A DNA stretch of 36,875 bases from Nonomuraea sp. PA05. Lineage in GTDB: Bacteria; Actinomycetota; Actinomycetes; Streptosporangiales; Streptosporangiaceae. The stretch spans positions 1 through 36,875 of the forward strand of contig NZ_VSEY01000077.1 of assembly GCF_008086045.1 (NCBI RefSeq). Reading direction: 5' to 3'. Under the pieces are notes generated by a model that saw only the letters and a list, made by a program, of their open reading frames with translations, searched no databases and was not told the DNA's origin. A program made the position numbers and the translations under genes. Positions 7,300-16,281 of the stretch are shown here, in pieces. Every line of letters begins with the position of its first letter. Positions within the stretch are counted from its first letter, which is position 1.

Positions 7300-7599
7300 T
7301 CAGGGGCGCATGCCAAGCCTTCTGGCCGCGCGGTCGCGCTGCCGCGTGGACCGTAACCTGCGCAGCCTCTTGACCAGCATGGGGTCGTGCTCAAGGGCTT
7401 CCGGCCGGTCGATCAGGACGCCGAGCAACTGGTAGTAGCGGGTGGCGGAGATCCCGAAGGTCTCCTTGATGGCATGCTCCTTCGCGCCCGCGTAGCGCCA
7501 CCATTGGCGCTCGAAGGCGAGGAGCTCGAGTTCGCGGTCCGAGAGTGGTTGGCGGGACGGTTCCTGGGCAGCATTGTCACCGCTGAGCGGTGCTCCCAT
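7300..7599 (-). CDS. DUF3263 domain protein
   Basis: This 99-residue protein has the core LSDRELELLAFERQWWRYAG followed by AKEHAIKETFGISATRYYQLL and LIDRPEALEHDPMLVKRLRRL, the signature of the actinobacterial DUF3263 family. The ISATRYYQLL segment looks like a recognition helix, so a small DNA-binding regulator is plausible; that is inference. The C-terminus is strongly basic (RQRDRAARRLG). The ATG at 7599 has an excellent GAGGAGG site, which decides the start against a longer frame. It is the first gene of a minus-strand group with otsB. Confidence 0.88.
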   Translation of the reverse strand: MGAPLSGDNAAQEPSRQPLSDRELELLAFERQWWRYAGAKEHAIKETFGISATRYYQLLGVLIDRPEALEHDPMLVKRLRRLRSTRQRDRAARRLGMRP

Positions 7600-7716
7600 G
7601 GTGTCCTCCTCGAAAGGGGCGGGTGACGATCGCGTCGCCCGCACGCGGCCCGTGGCCATCGTAATGTGCGGAGTGCGGCTGTTCATGGCGGATCGGGAGA
7701 CGTACAGTCACGAAAT

Positions 7717-8523
7717 GTGACCCCAGTCATCACGCTCCTCACCGACTACGGGCTTGAGGATGGTTATGTGGCGGCCTGTCATGGTGTGATCGCCGGGATC
7801 GCCCCCGAGGCGCGGGTGATCGACGTGTGCCACCTGATCCCCTCCGGTGACGTACGGCGCGGCGCGGCGGTTCTCGCCCAGACCATCCCCTACCTCCCCC
7901 AGGGCATCCACATCGGCGCGGTCGATCCGAGCGCGGGCGGTGCCAGGCGCGCGGTGGCCGTCGAGGCGGGCGGCCGGGTGTTCATCGGCCCGGACAACGG
8001 GCTGCTGTCGTGGGCCGTGCACGCCAGCGGCGGCGCGCGGGCGGCGTACGAGATCAGCAACGCCGATCACTTCCTGCACCCTGTCTCGCCGACCTTTCAC
8101 GGGCGCGACGTGTTCTCGCCGGTCGCGGGGCGGCTGTGCGGGGGGCTGTTACCTGCCGAGCTGGGGCCCGAGGTGCCGCTGGCCAGGCTGGTCTCGCTGC
8201 CCGAGCCTACCTCGCTGCTGCGCGAGGGCTCGGTGGAGGGCGAGGTCGTCTCGGTCGATCGCTACGGCAACACGCAGTTGTCGATCGCGGCGGGCGACCT
8301 CCAGGCGCTGGGCGTGCGGGTGGGCGACACGCTGGGGGTGTGGCTGGGGCGGCGGCAGCTCGCGCTGCCCTACAGGGAGACGTACGCGGCGGTGCCGCCC
8401 GGCGAGCTGGTGGCGTTCGCGGACTCGGCGGGGCTGATCGCGATCGCGGTCAACTCCGGGGACGCGGCCCAGCGGCTGGGGCTCCCACCGGGGGCACATG
8501 TACGACTTTCACCCTCACCGTAG
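7717..8523 (+). CDS. SAM hydroxide adenosyltransferase (DUF62/SAM hydrolase family)
   Basis: This 268-residue protein belongs to the fluorinase/chlorinase superfamily, whose ordinary members split S-adenosylmethionine with water into adenosine and methionine. Diagnostic motifs are LLTDYGLEDGYV (7-18), the GAVDP aspartate (about 70), GPDNGLL (91-97) and TFHGRDVFSPVAG (126-138), which carries the conserved His. A C-terminal beta-barrel domain follows (SVDRYGNTQLS). The GTG at 7717 is chosen because homologs start right before this TDYG motif. No ribosome binding site precedes it; TACAGT at 7703-7708 could be a -10, which would make the mRNA leaderless. There is no halogenase-type context, so the hydrolase role is more likely. 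Confidence 0.88.
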   Translation: MTPVITLLTDYGLEDGYVAACHGVIAGIAPEARVIDVCHLIPSGDVRRGAAVLAQTIPYLPQGIHIGAVDPSAGGARRAVAVEAGGRVFIGPDNGLLSWAVHASGGARAAYEISNADHFLHPVSPTFHGRDVFSPVAGRLCGGLLPAELGPEVPLARLVSLPEPTSLLREGSVEGEVVSVDRYGNTQLSIAAGDLQALGVRVGDTLGVWLGRRQLALPYRETYAAVPPGELVAFADSAGLIAIAVNSGDAAQRLGLPPGAHVRLSPSP

Positions 8524-8652
8524 GCGGAAAGCCTCAGATCCGTAATTACTCCGCGTATCGGTCTGTTTACCGAACCGTCGGATTGACCGCGCACTCCCAT
8601 GTCAGAATGCATGGGCAGATCGGAGGTCCCTCCCCTTCCGTTCGAGGTCGCC

Positions 8653-9219
8653 GTGTACCACCACCTGTCCGTTGTGCTGCTGTCCGTCATCTCCGTGGTC
8701 TGGCCCACCCCGGCTCCGCCCGTCGCCGAACGCTGGCACGCGTGGCCCGTCGCCCGGGTCTTCCCCAGCGCGGTGCCCGGCTCCAGCCCCTCGGGGGCCC
8801 GGGTCACGTACGTGCTGACCGGGGTCGCCCCCGAGGCGCCCTGCGGGGCCGCCTTCCAGCCCGCCGCCGTACGGCCCGGCTGCCGCACCGCCTTACGCGC
8901 CACCTACGCCGACAGCACCCAGACCTTCGTCGTCACCGTCGGCATCGCCGTGCTCGACGCTCCCTCCCCTGGCCGCGACGGCTCGGGGCGGCCCGCCACC
9001 GTGCGGCCCGCCGCCTTCCCCGGTGGGCCCGCCGCGCGGTTCGGTGATCGGCAGTACTTCACCGGGGTGGTCGTGGGGTCCGGGGAGCGGTACCTGGTGG
9101 GGACGGCCGCGGGGTATGCGGACGGGCGGGCGTACCAGCCGGGGGATCGCGTGGTGGCGCGGCTGCGCGACGCGGCGCGGCAGCTCGCGACGGCGCTGCA
9201 CGAGGCGCTGATCCGATGA
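8653..9219 (+). CDS. Predicted secreted or membrane-anchored protein, unknown
   Basis: This 188-residue protein begins MYHHLSVVLLSVISVVWPTP, a signal peptide or single N-terminal anchor. The rest is rich in Ala, Gly, Pro and Arg, has two Cys (APCGAAF, RPGCRTA) that could form a disulfide, and ends in an amphipathic helix (RLRDAARQLATALHEAL). The GTG at 8653 is chosen for its GAGG site and because it starts the hydrophobic segment; an ATG at 8599 is the alternative. Its stop overlaps the start of the downstream subtilase (ATGA), implying translational coupling. It may be a partner or substrate of that protease, which is inference. Confidence 0.65.
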   Translation: MYHHLSVVLLSVISVVWPTPAPPVAERWHAWPVARVFPSAVPGSSPSGARVTYVLTGVAPEAPCGAAFQPAAVRPGCRTALRATYADSTQTFVVTVGIAVLDAPSPGRDGSGRPATVRPAAFPGGPAARFGDRQYFTGVVVGSGERYLVGTAAGYADGRAYQPGDRVVARLRDAARQLATALHEALIR

Positions 9220-10553
9220 GACGCGACGCCGGACCCGCGCAGGGGAGCGCTGAGCCGCCGAGACGTGGTCACGGGCCGCTGCGGGCGGGCGACGGCTCGG
9301 GCGGGAACACCAGACGGGCGCGGAGGCGGGTGCCGCCCGTCCTGCTCGCCGGGCTGGTGATCGGGGCGGTGGGGCTGACGAGCGGTGTCGCCGGGTCCGT
9401 CTCTTGGGCGGCCGACGGGGACGAGGGCGCGCGGGCCGACGAGGTGGCGGAGGCGGCGCGGGCCGGGCAGTGGCAGCTCGGCGCGCTGCGGCTGCCGGAG
9501 GCGTGGCGGTCGAGCAAGGGTGCGGGCGTGGTGGTGGCCGTGCTCGACACCGGCGTTAACGGCCGCCACCCCGACCTGCGCGGCGCCGTCATACAGGGCC
9601 CCGACCTGACGGCCGCCACCACGACAGTCGCGGGCACGACAGGGGCGGGGGCGGGCGCGGGCGCGTGGGGGCCGCATGGGACCGCCATGGCGAGCCTGAT
9701 CGCCGGCCGCGGCCACGGCGACGCCCGCAGGGGCGGCGTCCTGGGCGTGGCGCCCGCCGCCGAGGTCCTGTCGGTCAGGGTGACCCTGGAGAACGGCGAC
9801 CCCAGACGCGAGAAGCAGCGCGCGGGCTGGCGCGACGCGCTGGCCGAGGGCATCAGGTACGCCGCCGACCACGGCGCCGACGTGATCAGCATGTCGCTGG
9901 GCGGCGGCAGCGGCGCCTGGGAGGGCTCGGCCGCGGAGGAGGAGGCGGTCCAGTACGCGGTCGCCAAGGGCGCCGTGCTGGTGGCATCCTCGGGCAACGA
10001 CGGCGAGCAGGGCAACAGGAAGAACTTCCCCGCCGCCTACCCCGGCGTGATCGCGGTGGGCGCGGTGGACCGCCGGCTGAAGGTGGCGCCCTTCTCCAAC
10101 AAGCAGGACTACGTGTCGGTGGTGGCCCCCGGCACGGAGATCGTCACGGCCGACGGCGCCGGCTCGTACGTGGTGGGCGACGGCACGAGCTCGGCCGCCG
10201 CCATGGTGGCGGGCATCGCGGCGCTGATCAGGTCGGCGCATCCGGGCCTGTCGCCGTACCACGTCAGGATGGCCATCGAGCTGGGCACCAGGCGGCGGCC
10301 CGCCGACGGTTACAGCCCCGCCTACGGCCACGGCGTGGCCAACGCGCTGCTCGCGCTGCGGGAGGCGGGCAGGCTGGAGGCGGGCAGGCTTACCGTGCCA
10401 CCGGGGGGCCCGCCGAGGCCGGGGCCGTACTTCGGCGCGGGGCCCGCGCCCGGTTCCAGGATGCCGGTGGTGGCGGGCATGCTGCTGCTGGCGATGGTGA
10501 TGTCGGCGCGGGTGATGCTGCGCCAGGCCGGACGTGCGAAGGACCGCGCCTAG
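9216..10553 (+). CDS. Mycosin-like membrane-anchored subtilisin protease (S8)
   Basis: The protein has 445 residues with a basic N-terminus, a hydrophobic segment at about 39-62, an S8 catalytic domain and a C-terminal transmembrane helix (about 416-435). Catalytic residues are D111 (VLDTGVN), H154 (GPHGTAMAS), oxyanion N261 (SSGNDG) and S325 (GTSSAAAM). The topology of signal or anchor, extracellular protease, Pro-rich linker and TM is that of mycosins (MycP), which serve type VII secretion. No ESX genes (EccB-E, WXG100) are nearby, so a type VII role is unproven and a stand-alone surface protease is possible. Its start codon overlaps the upstream stop by ATGA. Confidence 0.88.
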   Translation: MRRDAGPAQGSAEPPRRGHGPLRAGDGSGGNTRRARRRVPPVLLAGLVIGAVGLTSGVAGSVSWAADGDEGARADEVAEAARAGQWQLGALRLPEAWRSSKGAGVVVAVLDTGVNGRHPDLRGAVIQGPDLTAATTTVAGTTGAGAGAGAWGPHGTAMASLIAGRGHGDARRGGVLGVAPAAEVLSVRVTLENGDPRREKQRAGWRDALAEGIRYAADHGADVISMSLGGGSGAWEGSAAEEEAVQYAVAKGAVLVASSGNDGEQGNRKNFPAAYPGVIAVGAVDRRLKVAPFSNKQDYVSVVAPGTEIVTADGAGSYVVGDGTSSAAAMVAGIAALIRSAHPGLSPYHVRMAIELGTRRRPADGYSPAYGHGVANALLALREAGRLEAGRLTVPPGGPPRPGPYFGAGPAPGSRMPVVAGMLLLAMVMSARVMLRQAGRAKDRA

Positions 10554-10559
10554 AAACCA

Positions 10560-10588
10560 TTCAACCTAGCAAGCGCTTGTGTGATACT
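10560..10588 (+). promoter_or_regulatory. Candidate promoter with repressor palindrome, leaderless
   Basis: TTCAAC (10560-10565), a 17-bp spacer and GATACT (10583-10588) lie 6 nt before the DUF35 ATG, predicting a leaderless mRNA. The spacer contains the perfect palindrome CAAGCGCTTG (10570-10579), placed where a TetR-type repressor would exclude polymerase. Confidence 0.5.
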
Positions 10589-10594
10589 CCGGTC

Positions 10595-11002
10595 ATGACC
10601 TACGCCATCGACGGCTGGTTCGCCATCTCCCCCGAGGACGGTGTCCACCTCCTCGGCACCAGATGCATCGCCTGCGGCACGATCTGCTTCCCGCCCCGGC
10701 GCGGCTCGTGCCCCAATCCGCGCTGCGCGGGCACGGACATGGAGGTGCTGCCCCTGCCGAGGCGCGGCCGCGTCTGGTCGTACACCAACGCCTGCTACCC
10801 CCCGCCCGCGCCGTTCGCGGCGGCGACCCCCTACGTGCCGGTCACGCTGGCGGCGGTGGAGCTGGACGAGGTGGGCATCGTGGTGCTCGGCCAGGTCAAG
10901 GGCATGACGGTGGACCAGCTCCAGGTCGGCATGGAGCTGGAGCTGACATCGGGCCCGCTGACCGACGGGCCGCTGGTGTGGATGTGGGGGCGGGCGTCGT
11001 GA
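10595..11002 (+). CDS. DUF35 OB-fold/zinc-ribbon acyl-CoA-binding protein
   Basis: This 135-residue protein has an N-terminal rubredoxin-like zinc ribbon (CIACGT at 27-32, then CPNPRC about 13 residues on) and a C-terminal OB fold (RGRVWSYTNACYPPPAPF through VGMELEL). DUF35 proteins partner with thiolase-like enzymes and help bind or channel acyl-CoA substrates, for example in steroid side-chain degradation. The ATG directly follows a predicted leaderless promoter. Its TGA overlaps the GTG of the thiolase gene (GTGA), so the two are coupled and presumably form one heteromeric enzyme. Confidence 0.88.
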   Translation: MTYAIDGWFAISPEDGVHLLGTRCIACGTICFPPRRGSCPNPRCAGTDMEVLPLPRRGRVWSYTNACYPPPAPFAAATPYVPVTLAAVELDEVGIVVLGQVKGMTVDQLQVGMELELTSGPLTDGPLVWMWGRAS

Positions 11003-12183
11003 GCGCGGTGGCGGTGCTGGGGACGGGCATGCACCCGTGGGGCAAGTGGGGGCGTCCCTTCCTGGAGTACGGCGTGGCGGCGGCCCGCGAGGCCCTGCGG
11101 GACGCCGGCCTGGAGTGGACCGACGTGCAGTACGTCGTCGGAGCCGACACGATCAGGAACGGCTACCCGGGCTTCGTCTCCGGCGCCTCCTATGCCAGGG
11201 AGCTGGGCTGGTCGGGCGCCAGGGTCGCCTCCTGCTACGCGGCCTGCGCGTCGGGGGCGCAGGCGCTGGACATCGCGCGCACCCGGATCCTGGCGGGCCT
11301 GTGCGACGTGGCGCTCGTGGTCGGGGCCGACGCGACCCCCAAGGGCTTCTTCAAGCCGGTGGGCGGCGACCGTCCCGACGACCCTGACTGGCTGCGCTTC
11401 CGCCTCCTGGGCGCCACGAACCCCGCCTACTTCGCCCTGTACGCCCGCCGCCGCATGGCCCTGTACGGCTCGACGCCGGCCGACTTCGCCGCCGTGAAGG
11501 TCAAGAACGCGCTGGCCGGCTCGCTCAACCCGCTGGCCCGCTACCGCAAGCCGGTGACAGCCGAGGAGGTGCTGGCCTCGCCGATGGTGGCCGACCCGCT
11601 GCACCTCATGGACATCTGCGCCACCTCGGACGGCGGCGCGGCGGTGGTGCTGGCCTCGCAGGAGTTCGCCCGCCGCCGGGGCACCGGCTTCGTCCGCCTG
11701 GCCGCCGTCTCGACGGTCACCCCCGTCTTCCCGAACACGGTGCTGGAGTTGCCGGACTTCGCCACGGACTCCACCGCGGCCGTGCCCGCGCCTGAGAGGC
11801 CCTTCAGAGCGGCGATCGCGCACGCGGCATACGAAGAGGCAGGGGCGGGCCCGGAAGACCTCTCCTTGGCGGAGGTGTACGACTTGTCCACGGCGCTGGA
11901 GCTGGACTGGATGGAGGACATCGGCCTGTGCCCGCCGGGAGAGGCGGACAAGCTCCTGCGCGACGGCCGGACGGCTCTGGGCGGCAGCCTCCCGGTGAAC
12001 CCGTCGGGCGGCCTGGCGTCGTTCGGCGAGGCGATCCCCGCCCAGGCGCTCGCCCAGCTCTGCGAGCTGGCGGACCAGCTCAGAGGCCGCGCGGGCGCCC
12101 GCCAGACGGCGGACGCCCGCGTCGGTCTCGCCGCCAACCAAGGCCTGTTCGGCCACGGATCGGCGATCATCGCGATGCTCTAG
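10999..12183 (+). CDS. Lipid-transfer-protein-type thiolase (SCP-x family)
   Basis: This 394-residue thiolase-fold protein has the nucleophile-cysteine region SCYAACASGAQAL (about 75-87), CATSDGGAAVVLAS, the NPSGGLASFGEAIPA glycine loop and the C-terminal NQGLFGHGSA. The layout matches the SCP-x/Ltp group, which includes thiolases and the Ltp2 aldolases of steroid catabolism, usually paired with DUF35 proteins as here. The start is GTG at 10999, overlapping the DUF35 stop. The substrate is unknown; no other beta-oxidation genes are adjacent. Only 4 bp separate it from the convergent dppF. Confidence 0.87.
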   Translation: MSAVAVLGTGMHPWGKWGRPFLEYGVAAAREALRDAGLEWTDVQYVVGADTIRNGYPGFVSGASYARELGWSGARVASCYAACASGAQALDIARTRILAGLCDVALVVGADATPKGFFKPVGGDRPDDPDWLRFRLLGATNPAYFALYARRRMALYGSTPADFAAVKVKNALAGSLNPLARYRKPVTAEEVLASPMVADPLHLMDICATSDGGAAVVLASQEFARRRGTGFVRLAAVSTVTPVFPNTVLELPDFATDSTAAVPAPERPFRAAIAHAAYEEAGAGPEDLSLAEVYDLSTALELDWMEDIGLCPPGEADKLLRDGRTALGGSLPVNPSGGLASFGEAIPAQALAQLCELADQLRGRAGARQTADARVGLAANQGLFGHGSAIIAML

Positions 12184-12187
12184 GCGG

Positions 12188-13187
<1,000 letters not shown>

Positions 13188-13204
<17 letters not shown>

Positions 13205-14225
13205 CGAGGACCTCCCTCCAGTAGTGGCAGGCGCTGCCGCGCGTGCCGCTGATCTCGTAGAGCGGGGGGACGTCGGTCACGCAGTTGTCCTGACGGAACG
13301 GGCAGCGGGGATGGAACGCGCACCCCGTCGGCAGGTCCAGCAGGTTCGGCGGCAGCCCCTTGATCGCGTACAGGTCCTGGCCCTTGAGGTCGACCCTGGG
13401 GATCGAGTCCAGCAGGCCCTTCGTGTACGGGTGCGCGGGCGCCTTGTAGATGTCGTACACGGGGGCCTTCTCGACGATGCGCCCCGCGTACATGACCGCG
13501 ATCTTGTCGGCCACGTCGGCCACGACGCCGAGGTCGTGGGTGATGAGGATCAGGCCCATCTGGCTCTCGCGCTGCAGCTCGGCCAGCAGTTCCATGATCT
13601 GCGCCTGGACGGTCACGTCCAGCGCCGTGGTCGGCTCGTCCGCGATCAGCACCTCGGGGTCCAGCGCGATCGACATGGCGATCATGATGCGCTGGCGCAT
13701 GCCCCCGGAGAACTGGTGCGGGTAGTCGTGCACGCGCTGCCTGGCGGCCGGGATGCGGACCCGGTCCATCAGCTCGACGGCCTTCTTCATGGAGTCGGAC
13801 TTCGACATGCCCCGGTGGACCCGGAACATCTCGCTGATCTGCCAGCCCACGGTGAAGACCGGGTTGAGCGCGGACAGCGCGTCCTGGAAGATCATCGCGA
13901 TCCGCTGGCCGCGCACCTGCGTGCGCGCCTCCTCCGACAGCTTGAGCAGGTCGGTGCCCCTGAAGCGGATCTCCCCCTTGGGGATGACCGCCGGAGGCAT
14001 GTCCAGAATGCCCATGATGGCCTGAGCCGTCACGGACTTGCCGGAACCCGACTCGCCCAGCACCGCGAGCGTCTCGCCGGGACCGACCGTGTAGCTCACG
14101 CCGTTCACCGCGCGGACGATCCCGGCCCGCGTGCGGAACTCCACATGCAGGTCGTCGACCTCTAGCAGTGGCCCGTCGCCCAGCCCTCCCTCGGCGGACA
14201 ACAGGTCCGTGGACGTCTTCTTCAC
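13188..14225 (-). CDS. dppD: Oligopeptide/dipeptide ABC transporter ATP-binding protein (DppD/OppD)
   Basis: This 345-residue ATPase has Walker A GESGSGKSV, signature FSGGMRQRIM, Walker B VLIADEPTTALD and H-loop LILITHDLG. Its C-terminal oligopeptide domain carries GCAFHPRCPFRQDNC. The start is GTG with GAAGGGGA about 6 nt upstream. It lies 12 bp downstream of dppC and overlaps dppF. Together with DppF it forms the heterodimeric motor of the importer. Confidence 0.93.
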
Positions 14226-14237
14226 AAAGGTCCCCTT

Positions 14238-15215
14238 CTACCTGAGCTTCGGGTCGAGCGCGTCGCGCACGGCGTCGCCCATCATGATGAACGCGAGCAC
14301 GGTGATGCTCAGGAACACCGCGGGGAACACCAGCGGCAGCGGCGCCTCCAGGAACCTGTCACGCGCGTCGGCGATCATCAGGCCCCAGGAGATGTCCGGC
14401 GACTGCACGCCGACACCCAGGAACGACAGCGCGGCCTCGGCCGCGATGAAGGTGCCCAGGTTGATCGTGGCCACGACGATGACCGGGGCCAGCGAGTTCG
14501 GCAGCAGGTGCCGGAACATGATCCGGCCCGCTCCCGCGCCCAGGGCTCTGGCCGCCACCACGAAGTCCTGGTTCTTCGCGGTGATCACCGCCGCTCGCAT
14601 GATGCGGAACACCATCGGCCAGCCGAGCACCGTCAAGGCCACGATGACCAGGAAGATGCTGTTGGCCTTGCCGCGGAACGTGGCCGCGATCAGCAGCGCG
14701 CCGAGGATCGAGGGAATGGCGAAGAAGATCTCCGTGACGCGCGAGGCGAGCGTGTCGGTCATGCCGCCGCGGAAGCCCGCGACGATGCCGAGCAGGCCGC
14801 CGATGAGCGTGGTCATCAGCGTGGTGAACACGCCGATCACGATGGAGTTGCGAGCTCCGTAGATCGTCCTGGCGAAGACGTCACAGCCCAGGTTGTCGCG
14901 CCCGAACGGGTGGCCGGCGCTGGGGCCCTGCCGCGCCGTGGACAGGTCACAGGTCCTGGCGTTGTACGGGTCGATCGAGGTGAACAGCTGCGGCCAGATG
15001 GACATCACCAGCAGGATCACGATGATGATCACCGAGATGATGAACATCGGGCGGCGCCTGAGGTCGTACCAGGCGTCGGTCCACAGACTCGCGGGCTTGC
15101 CGCCCTTGGTCTTCTTGCCCTCGCGCTCGGGCGCCGGGGCGGCGGGCACCGTGTCCGGGACCAGCGTCTGCGTCTCCGGGAGTCCCGGCCCGACCGGCGG
15201 GGTTGGGTTACTCAT
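14238..15215 (-). CDS. dppC: Oligopeptide/dipeptide ABC transporter permease (DppC/OppC)
   Basis: This 325-residue inner-membrane permease has a cytosolic Pro-rich N-terminus of about 50 residues and a first helix (MFIISVIIIVILLVMSIW). An extracytoplasmic loop, HPFGRDNLGCDVFARTIYGA, is typical of OppC, and an EAA-type coupling loop follows (AARALGAGAGRIMFRHLLPN). There are about six helices in all. The ATG overlaps the dppB stop by 8 bp. It pairs with DppB to form the translocation pore. Confidence 0.93.
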   Translation of the reverse strand: MSNPTPPVGPGLPETQTLVPDTVPAAPAPEREGKKTKGGKPASLWTDAWYDLRRRPMFIISVIIIVILLVMSIWPQLFTSIDPYNARTCDLSTARQGPSAGHPFGRDNLGCDVFARTIYGARNSIVIGVFTTLMTTLIGGLLGIVAGFRGGMTDTLASRVTEIFFAIPSILGALLIAATFRGKANSIFLVIVALTVLGWPMVFRIMRAAVITAKNQDFVVAARALGAGAGRIMFRHLLPNSLAPVIVVATINLGTFIAAEAALSFLGVGVQSPDISWGLMIADARDRFLEAPLPLVFPAVFLSITVLAFIMMGDAVRDALDPKLR

Positions 15216-16152
15216 AGCGGATCCTCGGGTCGAGCACGGCGTACAACAGGTCGACGACCAGGTTGGCCACGATGTAGATCAGCACCAGGATGGTGATGAT
15301 GCCCACGACCACCGGCTGTTCTCGCAGGTGCACCGAGTTGAAGAGCTGGTTCCCGATGCCCTGGAGGTTGAAGATCGTCTCGGTGATCACCGCTCCGCCC
15401 ATCAGGTTACCGAGGTCGGCGCCCAGATAGGTGATGAGCGGGATCAGCGCGTTGCGCAGGCCGTGCCTGCCGATGACGCGCCGTCTGGACAGGCCCTTCG
15501 CCGTCGCCGTACGGATGTAGTCGGCCCTGAGCGTCTCCACCAGGCTGGTCCTGGTGAGCCGGGTCAGGTACGCGACCGACACTCCGGCGAGCACGAAGCC
15601 GGGCAGCAGGTAGCTGCGCCAGCCCGCGAACGTGCCCGCGACGGGGAAGATGTCCAGCCCGGTCCACAGCTTGAGCTGCACGCCCAGGACGAGTTGCAGC
15701 ACGAAGCCGGTCACGAGGGTCGGGATCGAGATCAGCAGCAGCGTCGAGGCGAGGATGAAGGTGTCGGTGGCCTTGCCGCGGCGCAGCGCCGCCCACAGGC
15801 CGAGGCCGATGCCGAGCACGGCCTCGATCACCAGCGCGGTCAGCGCCAGGTTCAGCGTGACCTGAAACTTGCCGGCCAGCATCTCGGACACCGGCACCTG
15901 GGCGAAGTTCACGCCGAGGTCGCCGCGGAAGAGCACGCCGCTGATGTAGTACCAGTACTGCAGCAGCAGCGGATCGTTGAGGTGGTACTGCTCGCGCAGG
16001 ACTTCGGCCACGGCCGCGTCCGGGCGCTTGTCTCCGAACAGGGCCGCCACGGGGTCGCCGGGCAGCGCGAAGACGATGCAGAAGATGAGTAGCGTGGCGC
16101 CGATCAGGACGGGTATCGCCTGAATCAGTCGCCTGATGACATATCGGCCCAT
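15208..16152 (-). CDS. dppB: Oligopeptide/dipeptide ABC transporter permease (DppB/OppB)
   Basis: This 314-residue permease starts MGRYVIRRLIQAIPVLIGAT, the classic OppB/DppB opening. It has six predicted helices and a coupling loop near the C-terminus (RTATAKGLSRRRVIGRHGLR). The ATG at 16152 is preferred over an upstream in-frame start at 16188 because GGAGGG lies 8 nt before it and homology starts there; the upstream codons fall in the intergenic stem-loop. It follows the binding-protein gene by 129 bp that contain a strong hairpin. Confidence 0.93.
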   Translation of the reverse strand: MGRYVIRRLIQAIPVLIGATLLIFCIVFALPGDPVAALFGDKRPDAAVAEVLREQYHLNDPLLLQYWYYISGVLFRGDLGVNFAQVPVSEMLAGKFQVTLNLALTALVIEAVLGIGLGLWAALRRGKATDTFILASTLLLISIPTLVTGFVLQLVLGVQLKLWTGLDIFPVAGTFAGWRSYLLPGFVLAGVSVAYLTRLTRTSLVETLRADYIRTATAKGLSRRRVIGRHGLRNALIPLITYLGADLGNLMGGAVITETIFNLQGIGNQLFNSVHLREQPVVVGIITILVLIYIVANLVVDLLYAVLDPRIRYE

Positions 16153-16173
16153 TTTCAAGCCCTCCGGTACACA

Positions 16174-16230
16174 CTTGGAGGCAGTCACTCGGAATCCGTG
16201 ATTTACCCGGCCCTAGTGACTGCCTCCAAG
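16174..16230 (-). promoter_or_regulatory. Perfect 16-bp stem-loop between dppA and dppB
   Basis: CTTGGAGGCAGTCACT (16174-16189) is exactly complementary to 16215-16230, closing a 25-nt loop. It lies after the binding-protein stop codon and about 20 nt before dppB. There is no U-run, so a 3' processing/stability barrier or partial terminator is likely. That would allow more binding protein than permease to be made. Confidence 0.85.
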
Positions 16231-16281
16231 CTCAGTCCTCCGACGGGCGGACGGCAAGTACCGTCCGCCAGACGAATGACG

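Noticed and set aside
7666..7716. ATG at 7666 as start of the SAM-hydroxide adenosyltransferase
   Set aside because: It adds 17 residues not expected in the family and has no ribosome binding site.
16153..16188. Longer start of dppB at 16188
   Set aside because: The extra codons fall in the intergenic stem-loop, and GGAGGG precedes the ATG at 16152.
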